This document shows, in pieces, positions 1-5,815 of a stretch of DNA of 6,567 bases. A program made the position numbers and the translations under genes. Position 1 is the stretch's first letter. The number at the start of each line of letters is the position of its first letter. Under the pieces are notes generated by a model. That model made no database searches, was not told the DNA's origin, and was given only the letters and a program-made list of their open reading frames with translations. This DNA comes from an uncultured Lachnospiraceae bacterium (GTDB lineage Bacteria > Bacillota_A > Clostridia > Lachnospirales > Lachnospiraceae): the NCBI GenBank assembly GCA_902767195.1, contig CACXGS010000229.1:1-6567 (forward strand), in the 5' to 3' direction.

Positions 1-231
1 ACAGTCCGCCGGTGTACCGTCCACCTGGTAAGCCGCAGTAACTCCCTCCACAGGAAAATCATCCACTTTCTCGACAGTCAGCGGACGCAAAAATGTAATG
101 CGGTGGGACATGGCGCTGCACTGATGCTTCGGTGCTATCACAGTGACTTCCCCGAAGTCTGCCGCCATCTTGGCCAGCAGTTTTATTCCATCTGCCCGGA
201 TTCCGTCATCGTTGGTTACTAATATTTTCAT
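1..231 (-). CDS. surE: 5'/3'-nucleotidase SurE, N-terminal 77 residues (3' end of the gene lies outside the window)
   Basis: SurE is a cytoplasmic, divalent-metal-dependent phosphatase that removes phosphate from nucleoside 5'- and 3'-monophosphates and is linked to stationary-phase survival and nucleotide salvage. The protein opens with MKILVTNDDGI, the family hallmark; Asp8 and Asp9 match its metal ligands. Ser39 in the stretch CSAMSH (38-43) matches the conserved serine metal ligand, and the sequence GTPADC at 72-77, where the window ends, matches the conserved GTPxDC segment. Families are usually about 250 residues, so roughly two thirds is missing at the left edge. The start at 231 is supported by a purine-rich Shine-Dalgarno region (AGGGAAGGAG, about 9-10 bases upstream) and by the fact that the family begins exactly here. 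It is separated from the upstream potassium-channel gene by 112 bases with a plausible promoter, so it probably starts its own transcription unit. Identification is by recognised motifs and is firm; the physiological substrate is not readable. Confidence 0.95.
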   Translation of the reverse strand, partial: MKILVTNDDGIRADGIKLLAKMAADFGEVTVIAPKHQCSAMSHRITFLRPLTVEKVDDFPVEGVTAAYQVDGTPADC

Positions 232-254
232 TTTCCCTTTCTCCTTCCCTTTCT

Positions 255-270
255 CCTCTTAGTATACCAC
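255..270 (-). promoter_or_regulatory. Candidate extended -10 promoter for surE
   Basis: On the minus strand the bases at 269-261 read TGGTATACT: a TATACT hexamer (266-261), five of six matching TATAAT, preceded by TG one base upstream (269-268), as in extended -10 promoters. No good -35 hexamer lies 16-18 bases further up, which such promoters tolerate. A start near 255 would give a leader of about 24 bases containing the surE ribosome binding site. This is motif evidence only. Confidence 0.45.
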
Positions 271-343
271 AAAGAAAGCATTCTGCTCGCACCAAATCAT
301 CTTTCTTGCGATGGTTTCGTGACAGCAGGAAATAATGTGGCTG

Positions 344-1348
344 TCATAGCTGGACTCTCTCCTGGTAAACCAGGGTATCCCCTTCCAGAATCATCAGCTC
401 ATCGGCAGGAACCAGAATGGCTCCCTTTCTTAAGATAGCAGCAATGATGATATTGTGTTCCAATTCAATCTTGCGGATCTTTTTCCCGCGAAAGGGGGAT
501 GCCGAATCCACCACAGCGGTGATGGTAATCATATCCTCCGACCGGGATACGCCGGAATTCTGAAGACTCGTATATTGCTCCACAAATCCGGCGGAAATAA
601 TACCGGTGGGTATGGCTACGGTGCCCACGCCGAGGAAGGTGGTAATGACGGCGAAAATCTTTCCGAGAATTGTAATCGGGTAAATGTCCCCGTATCCCAC
701 CGTAAAGATGGTGGACATACTCCACCAGAGACCGGAAAAGGCGTTCTTATAGACATCGGGCTGAGCCCGGTGTTCCACGCCGTACATGCAGAGAGAGGAG
801 GCCACCATCAGCACCATGATGATGAAGATGGAGGATATAAGCTGGTTTCGTTTCTCATAGAGGACGGAGGTAATGACATTGAAGGAGTCATAGTAGGCAT
901 TGATCCGGAAGAGATGGAGGATCCTGGCTACCCGCAGAACCCGGAAGACCACAAAGCCTTCCAGGAAGAAAAACGGCAGAATCGTCAGAAGATCCACAAT
1001 GCCGTCGAAGGAACAGAGGAACTTAAGTCTGGCCTTTCTTTCCGACCGGTCGGGATACAGGTAGCCCGCCGTCCAGATCCTGCAGGCATACTCAATACAG
1101 AAAAAGGCCACAGTGATTCCCTCGATAATCCGGAAAAAATCCTGATAGCGTGCCAGTTCATCAAAGGTTCCAAGGATCAGGACAGTAATGTTCAGGATGA
1201 TTGCCGTAGTAATCATATAATCGCAGAATCTGCTGGCCGAGTCATCCTTCTGGCCGATCTGGATTACATGGAAGATCCTTTTTTTCAAAGTTTCTCTCTC
1301 TTCCCGATCGATATGGGGGATTTTGTTTTTGCTGTCCTGATCGTTCAT
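344..1348 (-). CDS. Voltage-gated-type potassium channel with C-terminal RCK_C/TrkA_C domain
   Basis: This 334-residue protein is a six-transmembrane potassium channel subunit of the bacterial Kv type, expected to act as a tetramer in the cytoplasmic membrane. S1 lies at about 43-61, S2 at 74-92, S3 at 112-128, S4 at 135-149, S5 at 170-190, the pore loop at 204-222 and S6 at 228-254. The selectivity filter TVGYGD (216-221) is intact. S4 carries arginines every third residue (R136, R139, R142, R148, with H145 filling one step), the arrangement of a voltage sensor. Residues about 273-331 look like a TrkA_C domain, a regulatory ligand-binding module; the Rossmann TrkA_N half is absent. Ligand and gating are not predictable. 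The start is supported by GAGGA about 7 bases upstream, and an overlapping ATG just before it is out of frame and stops at once. It begins 12 bases after the ABC ATPase stop, so co-transcription is likely. No convincing terminator follows it. Confidence 0.92.
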   Translation of the reverse strand: MNDQDSKNKIPHIDREERETLKKRIFHVIQIGQKDDSASRFCDYMITTAIILNITVLILGTFDELARYQDFFRIIEGITVAFFCIEYACRIWTAGYLYPDRSERKARLKFLCSFDGIVDLLTILPFFFLEGFVVFRVLRVARILHLFRINAYYDSFNVITSVLYEKRNQLISSIFIIMVLMVASSLCMYGVEHRAQPDVYKNAFSGLWWSMSTIFTVGYGDIYPITILGKIFAVITTFLGVGTVAIPTGIISAGFVEQYTSLQNSGVSRSEDMITITAVVDSASPFRGKKIRKIELEHNIIIAAILRKGAILVPADELMILEGDTLVYQERVQL

Positions 1349-1360
1349 GTCATTTCCTCG

Positions 1361-2488
1361 CTATCTCTGTGACATATACTCCTCTACAGAAGAGAAAAGT
1401 TTCCCCTCCTGGGATGCCATTACCCGAAGGTATTCGTTCTTCTTATTCATAGTCCCGAAGCTTTCGGGCACACATATGGTTCCTTTCAATTTGCGGACCA
1501 TTTCCAGTCCCTGCTCTAATGCCTCATCGCTGATGGGTTCAAAGCCCCGGGTGGTAATCACCTTCTGGGCCAGGACTCTGGCCACCGGGTAATCCAGGTC
1601 ATTTTCATGGAGGATACCTGCCGCAAAGGGAATACCCAGTTTCTGCAGTTTTCGGTATACCGGGATTCCTTTTCCCCCACCGCCGATGACTAAGATCTCC
1701 GGTTCCCCTTCCACATAGGAGAATTCGATGGAGCCGAACTCCTCCAGATAGTCACCGTTTCTGATATTGTAAAGATCTCTGATATAGTCTCCCTTAAAGA
1801 TCTCTTCCGGCGGACCGGATTTCTCTACTTTGCCATGGTTGATACAGAGCACGGTGTCTGCGATCTTCTGGGTCAGGTCCAGTTCATGCAGGGACAGAAT
1901 CACCGCCAGGTTCTTCTGTTTGACCAGGCCTTTCAAAATGGAGAGCAGCTCCAGCTTATGGCTGATATCCAGGAAGGAGGTAGGCTCATCCATGATCAAA
2001 AGCTCCGGCTCCTGGCAGATGGCTCTGGCCAGCATAATCCGCTGGGAGTGGCCGTCACTGATGTTGGCAAGGGGCCGGTCCCTGAGGTCCCAGACCTGGA
2101 CCAGCTTCATGGCATCTTCCACCGCTTTCCAGTCATTTTCAGAGAGGATACCCAGTCTTCCGGTGTAAGGATAACGGCCGGTACTCACGATGTCCATACA
2201 GGTCATCAGTTCCGGGCGGACTCTCTCTGTCATAAGGATGGAGACCTTTTTGGCGATCTCCGACTCTTTCATTTTCCCCATGGATTCCTCTCCCAGGTAC
2301 ACGGTACCGGAGAGAATGGAGAGCTGTTTGGTCAGTGTTTTTAATAAGGTAGATTTGCCTGAGCCGTTGGGACCCACCAGGGTCAGAATCTGGCCGGCTC
2401 TGACTGCGAATTCTATACCGTCCACGATGACGGTCTTGTCGTAACCTACCGAAAGGGCTTCGGTCCGGATAATAATATCGTTCATCAT
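1361..2488 (-). CDS. Iron-complex/haem/cobalamin-type ABC importer ATPase with C-terminal extension
   Basis: This is the cytoplasmic ATPase of a FecE/BtuD-type importer that powers the permease encoded just upstream. Visible motifs are Walker A GPNGSGKST (39-47), a variant signature ISDGHSQ (143-149) instead of LSGGQ, Walker B LLIMDEPT (163-170), D-loop SFLD (171-174) and the switch histidine H201 in SLHELD. At 375 residues it is about 110-120 longer than a typical 250-260-residue member. The extra part (about 260-375) begins with a strand and a glycine-rich loop, EILVIGGGGKG (264-274), and looks like a small Rossmann-like alpha/beta domain of unknown function. The gene starts 15 bases after the permease stop. 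Two adjacent ATG codons are possible starts (2488 and 2485); the purine-rich GGGGTGAGGG lies so close to the first that the second may be used, changing the protein by one residue. The family call is firm, the substrate is inferred from neighbours. Confidence 0.93.
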   Translation of the reverse strand: MMNDIIIRTEALSVGYDKTVIVDGIEFAVRAGQILTLVGPNGSGKSTLLKTLTKQLSILSGTVYLGEESMGKMKESEIAKKVSILMTERVRPELMTCMDIVSTGRYPYTGRLGILSENDWKAVEDAMKLVQVWDLRDRPLANISDGHSQRIMLARAICQEPELLIMDEPTSFLDISHKLELLSILKGLVKQKNLAVILSLHELDLTQKIADTVLCINHGKVEKSGPPEEIFKGDYIRDLYNIRNGDYLEEFGSIEFSYVEGEPEILVIGGGGKGIPVYRKLQKLGIPFAAGILHENDLDYPVARVLAQKVITTRGFEPISDEALEQGLEMVRKLKGTICVPESFGTMNKKNEYLRVMASQEGKLFSSVEEYMSQR

Positions 2489-2503
2489 TCCCTCACCCCT
2501 TTC

Positions 2504-3520
2504 CTAACGTTTCTTGCCCCGGTGCAGCATGATCCAGATGACCACCGGTGCTCCGAAGACTGCTGTCACGGAAGAAATGGACAGCTCTGTGGGGGCAAAC
2601 ATGGTCCTGGCGATCAGGTCGCACAGAAGACAGAAGACCGAACCTCCCAGGAAACCGGCAGGTATGATGATAATAGGCCGGGCTGTTTTAAAGAGGCTCT
2701 TGATCAGGTGAGGTACAGCGATGCCGACGAAGGAGATGGGTCCCGCGAAGGCGGTGACACAGGCCGCCAGAACGCTTGATAAAAGGATCAGCTCAACCCG
2801 CAGCATCTTGATATTGACACCCATGTTCCTGGCATAGGTCTCTCCTAACTGGTAAGCTCCCATGGGTTTGGACAGGAAGAAGGCAAAGATCATGGACAGA
2901 ACCACGATTACTGACATCATCTGTACATTTCCCCAGCTGATACCGGAAAAACTACCCATGGACCAGTTATGTAAGTTGACGATATTGGAGTCATCCGCAA
3001 AGGTAATGACAAACTCTGTGGCGGCATTACAAATGTATCCGATCATAACACCGCAGATAATCAGAACAGACATGCTCTGAACCTTGCCGGAAATGAGCAG
3101 GATCATCCCCATGGAAACAAGGGATCCCACGAAGGCTGCCAGAATCATGGCCAGGGAGCTGACGCCCAGTCCCCGGCTCAGGGAAAAGACCATGAGGAGG
3201 GCAACCACCATCTTGGCTCCGGACGATATACCCAGGACAAAGGGTCCGGCAATGGGGTTGGAAAAGAAGGTCTGAAGCAGGAAACCGGCCACAGCCAGGG
3301 CTCCTCCCAACAGAACTCCCGCCAGGATCCGGGGCAGGCGGATATCCCAGACGATATGTCCTTTCACCGAGGTGTTCTCGTGGGAGAAGAGGATCTTTGC
3401 CACCTGTCCCACGGAGAGATTCACGCTGCCGGCATTGATATTGACAATCAGAAGTACAAACAGAAGAACAAACAAAATCAGAAAACCTATGCTGTATCGA
3501 ACTCGATTCTTTGTTTCCAT
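2504..3520 (-). CDS. FecCD-family ABC importer permease
   Basis: This 338-residue integral membrane protein belongs to the FecCD/BtuC family, which forms a homodimeric channel for iron complexes, haem or cobalamin. Length and hydrophobicity fit the usual ten transmembrane helices. Family landmarks are present in order: RLPRILAGVLLGGALAVAG (61-79), NPIAGPFVLGISSGA (88-102), the cytoplasmic coupling segment around GPISFVGIAVPHLIK (260-274), which contacts the ATPase, and the C-terminal TELSISSVTAVFGAPVVIWI (311-330). The start at 3520 has AGGAG 9 bases upstream. It begins 16 bases after the stop of the binding-protein gene and ends 15 bases before the ATPase, so the three genes form one operon. 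Nothing in the sequence distinguishes siderophore, haem or cobalamin as cargo; only one permease gene is present, consistent with a homodimer. Confidence 0.94.
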   Translation of the reverse strand: METKNRVRYSIGFLILFVLLFVLLIVNINAGSVNLSVGQVAKILFSHENTSVKGHIVWDIRLPRILAGVLLGGALAVAGFLLQTFFSNPIAGPFVLGISSGAKMVVALLMVFSLSRGLGVSSLAMILAAFVGSLVSMGMILLISGKVQSMSVLIICGVMIGYICNAATEFVITFADDSNIVNLHNWSMGSFSGISWGNVQMMSVIVVLSMIFAFFLSKPMGAYQLGETYARNMGVNIKMLRVELILLSSVLAACVTAFAGPISFVGIAVPHLIKSLFKTARPIIIIPAGFLGGSVFCLLCDLIARTMFAPTELSISSVTAVFGAPVVIWIMLHRGKKR

Positions 3521-3536
3521 AATGCGTATCTCCTGC

Positions 3537-4688
3537 CTATTTTAACGGGTGGAGGAATTCCAGTTTCTCCGGATCATCCACCTTCTCATGAAATACATTG
3601 TAAAGTTCGGTGATCATTCGGGACAGACCGGTGCCCTGCTGGAACATGTTGTGCTCGGTGCACCAGACATTGCCGTTCTTCACTGCCTTAAACTCTTTAA
3701 AGCGCTCGCTTTTATCCATCAGCTGGGAAATGTTCTTCAGATCTCCTTCGATGGTGCTGTTGTAGATCAGAATATCCGCGTCCACAGCAGACTCATAAAA
3801 GCTCTCCATATCCATATTGGTGGTGGAGAGGGCATTGTCCTCCGCATTCGCTTCCTCCGGCGTCAGGAAATAGGTTCCTCCCGCCAGCTCGATCATTTTC
3901 GATATATAATCTCCCGGCTTGTGGACATTGACTTTGCCGGCAGAACTGATATAAAAGTAGGCCACTCGTTTGCCGGTGGGATCATCCACCACCGTCTTAT
4001 TCAGTTCGTCGATCTGTTCATTAAAGAACTCTTCGGCTTCTTTCTCCTTGCCGGCCAGCAGACCGTAGAGCTTGATCCACTCCATCCGGCCCAGGGGGTG
4101 CTCTTCGTAGCTGGAGCGCTCTACCAGAACCGGAATCCCCATCTGCTCCAGCTTCTCCTTAATGGAGGGGCTGTGATAGATCATGGTCGATTCGATGGCC
4201 AGGCCACAGTTCTCGTCGACGATCACCTCGAAATCCGGTGCGCTGTATTTGCCTACATAAAACATTTCTTCATTATCCAGAGCTTCCACGACTTCCGGGA
4301 AAGACCAGTCACTTTTCTGGGTACTGGTCATGGTGACCATGGACAGGGCGTCAAGCTGACGGAAATAATCCATGGCGGAAGAAGCCGCAAGGTACACGGT
4401 ACTCAGAGGCTGCCGGATTGGCTTGACGGAATCGTCCAGTCCCTCCGGGACTTCCTTCCCTTCCGGAACCAGGAGAAAATGATCCTCACCGATGGTGATC
4501 ATGGCATAATCTCCCTCGAAATATTCCACATCAAACTGATTGGCATATTCCAGTGCCATCTTCCCCCTGGACTTCAAACTTTCATAGGATACCGCCTTCT
4601 TCTCCGCTTTTCCGCAGCCGGCCAGCAGAATAAGGGCCGCTGCCAGAAGCAGGAACAAAGCCGGCCATCTTTTCATTCTTTTCATCAT
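3537..4688 (-). CDS. ABC importer substrate-binding lipoprotein (Peripla_BP_2/FecB-BtuF type)
   Basis: This is the surface-anchored receptor that would deliver ligand to the permease. The 383-residue precursor has a basic start (MMKRMKRW), a hydrophobic core and the lipobox LAGC with Cys25 as the lipid-modified residue, so the mature protein would be tethered to the outer face of the membrane. After the linker comes a two-lobed class III binding-protein fold: first lobe around 85-190, connecting helix around 200-225 with the family-typical EEHPLGRMEWIKLYGLL (195-211), and second lobe from about 240, containing RVAYFYI (241-247) and the ADILIYN segment (304-310). Such proteins bind siderophores, haem or cobalamin; ligand residues cannot be read here. 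The start has AGGA 8 bases upstream; ATG codons 1, 2 and 5 are all possible but the first fits best. It lies 87 bases after the NEAT-like lipoprotein gene and 16 before the permease. Confidence 0.93.
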   Translation of the reverse strand: MMKRMKRWPALFLLLAAALILLAGCGKAEKKAVSYESLKSRGKMALEYANQFDVEYFEGDYAMITIGEDHFLLVPEGKEVPEGLDDSVKPIRQPLSTVYLAASSAMDYFRQLDALSMVTMTSTQKSDWSFPEVVEALDNEEMFYVGKYSAPDFEVIVDENCGLAIESTMIYHSPSIKEKLEQMGIPVLVERSSYEEHPLGRMEWIKLYGLLAGKEKEAEEFFNEQIDELNKTVVDDPTGKRVAYFYISSAGKVNVHKPGDYISKMIELAGGTYFLTPEEANAEDNALSTTNMDMESFYESAVDADILIYNSTIEGDLKNISQLMDKSERFKEFKAVKNGNVWCTEHNMFQQGTGLSRMITELYNVFHEKVDDPEKLEFLHPLK

Positions 4689-4775
4689 CGTACTTATCCT
4701 GTCTTTCTTTATAATATATTTATTTCCTGTGTTCTATCCCATCATTTTTTATCTATACAGATTCCATGGTATCCA
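4689..4775 (-). other. Intergenic leader between the NEAT-like lipoprotein and the binding-protein gene
   Basis: These 87 bases are AT-rich and hold the ribosome binding site of the binding-protein gene (CAGGA near 4697-4701). There is no stable hairpin with a T run, so no terminator is seen. TATA-like hexamers occur around 4709-4719, but there is no TTG-containing -35 element at the right distance, so an independent promoter is not supported. Read-through from the lipoprotein gene is the simplest view. Confidence 0.5.
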
Positions 4776-5699
4776 TTACTTTTCCTTGATAGTAGAGGAG
4801 TCAAAGAGCATGGTATATTCGATCTCATAGGGCTTGCTCATGGCTGTGGTATCCGCAATCACTGCCACCGGCATGTCAAAGAGCTTAACGGGAATCTCAA
4901 AGACAGAATGGTCTTCGGTGGTAATGGGATCGATCTTCTTTCCATCCACGATCATGTAATCATAGTTGGAAGAACTCCAGTTAATCTCCGCAGTACAGGC
5001 ACCGTCTTTCACCGTCAGGGTCAGGGGGGATTCCACCTCAGCACGACCGGTTCCGCCTCCCATGGTCATCTCGATCATATATTCTCCGTCTTTCAGCTTC
5101 AGGCTGTCTGCTGTGTGGAGGACACCTTCTGCAAAAGCCTCCTGGGGCAGGGAATCCGCCCGGAAGCAGAGCATACGATTGTACCATTTTCCTTTTCTCT
5201 TGCTGAAAGAAGCACATTTTAACCCGTCGTTCAGGGCAGAAACCGGCACCGTAAAGGTATGCTTGCCATTTTTATCTTCCTCAAAGGGAATCCAGTCGGC
5301 CTCTTTTGCCTTGGCCGCTTCCAGTCCGCTTCCCATATATACATAAAGATAGCCGGTGCCGCTCATGGTCATAACAGCGGTCATCTCTCCTTTATCTACG
5401 GTAAGCTGGCAGTCTGTCACCGGAAACATGGTGGAACTGGTGGCTACTGTTATCGGATATGTCCCGTCTTTCAGACTCGTTCCTGTGATGGGCGTCATGC
5501 CGGCCATAACCACTTCATCCACATCGATCATCTCGTCGTCATCCGCCACCAGCTTGCTGTAGTCCACCTCCGTCGTTGCCTCGGCAGGCGCAGCATTCTG
5601 TCCGCAGCCGGTCAATGTTGTCATTAACAGAGCCGCCAATAAAACTACCATAATGAATGGTCTGAGGAGGATTCCTGTATTCTTATATCTACGTATCAT
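4776..5699 (-). CDS. Surface lipoprotein with two related beta-rich domains, the second NEAT-like (putative haem-binding)
   Basis: This 307-residue protein has a long basic n-region, a hydrophobic core (about 15-30) and the lipobox LTGC with Cys32, so it should be a membrane-anchored lipoprotein. An acidic, low-complexity linker (about 34-64) leads to two domains that each open with LKDGxY. Domain A spans about 76-183 and ends with GKWYNRMLCF (170-179). Domain B spans about 201-301 and has the layout of a NEAT domain: LKDGEYMIEM, then PLTLTVKDGA, a FEIPVKLFDMP segment (267-277) and finally PYEIEYTMLFD (290-300), whose Y291 and Y295 reproduce the YxxxY motif that binds haem iron in NEAT proteins. 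Domain A lacks the paired tyrosines. Seen: lipobox, two LKDG-headed domains, YxxxY. Inferred: haem or metal-tetrapyrrole capture for the adjacent importer. The start has AGAGAGGA about 7 bases upstream. Lipoprotein status is firm; the NEAT relationship needs a profile search. Confidence 0.85.
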   Translation of the reverse strand: MIRRYKNTGILLRPFIMVVLLAALLMTTLTGCGQNAAPAEATTEVDYSKLVADDDEMIDVDEVVMAGMTPITGTSLKDGTYPITVATSSTMFPVTDCQLTVDKGEMTAVMTMSGTGYLYVYMGSGLEAAKAKEADWIPFEEDKNGKHTFTVPVSALNDGLKCASFSKRKGKWYNRMLCFRADSLPQEAFAEGVLHTADSLKLKDGEYMIEMTMGGGTGRAEVESPLTLTVKDGACTAEINWSSSNYDYMIVDGKKIDPITTEDHSVFEIPVKLFDMPVAVIADTTAMSKPYEIEYTMLFDSSTIKEK

Positions 5700-5706
5700 T
5701 TCATTT

Positions 5707-5714
5707 TCCTCTCT
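5707..5714 (-). promoter_or_regulatory. Ribosome binding site of the NEAT-like lipoprotein gene, next to a terminator
   Basis: The minus strand reads AGAGAGGA here, 7 bases before the ATG at 5699. It fixes the start, and rules out the ATG at 5704-5702, which is too close to it and stops within two codons. Only about nine bases separate it from the T run of the upstream terminator, so there is no room for a promoter between them. Confidence 0.75.
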
Positions 5715-5723
5715 TTCTTCAGG

Positions 5724-5758
5724 AAAAAGGGTAGTCCGATGATCGAACTACCCTTCCT
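5724..5758 (-). terminator. Intrinsic terminator after cbiK
   Basis: Read on the minus strand, AAGGGTAGTTCGA (5755-5743) pairs with TCGGACTACCCTT (5739-5727): 13 pairs including one U-G wobble, closed by a three-base loop. The 3' arm runs into TTTTT (5728-5724). Flanking G-T and A-T pairs could extend the stem. A GC-containing stem followed directly by a T run is the standard Rho-independent terminator pattern. It sits 57 bases after the cbiK stop and ends 24 bases before the lipoprotein start codon, so it should reduce, rather than necessarily abolish, expression of the downstream genes relative to cbiK. Confidence 0.85.
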
Positions 5759-5765
5759 AATCAGC

Positions 5766-5803
5766 GTCAATATTATATTATCGAATATCCTGTAAAAATG
5801 CAA
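5766..5803 (-). promoter_or_regulatory. AT-rich candidate promoter/operator between cbiK and the terminator
   Basis: On the minus strand TTGCAT (5803-5798) and TAATAT (5780-5775) are spaced by 17 bases; a perfect TATAAT also occurs at 5777-5772 but lacks a matching -35 element. The stretch TCGATAATATAATATTGA (5783-5766) is an imperfect palindrome with seven of nine positions symmetric, and contains GATAAT, one half of a Fur-like box; the other half does not match. A transcript starting here would begin almost directly with the terminator hairpin. Weak motif evidence only. Confidence 0.25.
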
Positions 5804-5815
5804 TAAGCTGGTAAC

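Noticed and set aside
274..290. Small hairpin AGCA-gaa-TGCT followed by T-rich sequence, as a terminator for the channel operon
   Set aside because: The stem has only four or five pairs, and its T-rich tail merges with the candidate surE promoter; too weak to call.
232..343. Small gene or RNA in the channel-surE gap
   Set aside because: No open frame with a ribosome binding site and no stable structure is visible; only the surE promoter candidate and Shine-Dalgarno region are supported.
455..1372. A 305-codon plus-strand open frame opposite the potassium channel
   Set aside because: The minus strand encodes an unmistakable channel (TVGYGD filter, S4 arginines). The antisense translation is rich in Gly, Asp and His with no recognisable domain.
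3549..5222. A 557-codon plus-strand open frame opposite the binding-protein and lipoprotein genes
   Set aside because: It lies antisense to two genes with clear family motifs and lipoboxes, crosses their intergenic gap, and its His/Gly/Gln-rich translation resembles no protein family. It is a product of codon bias on the other strand.
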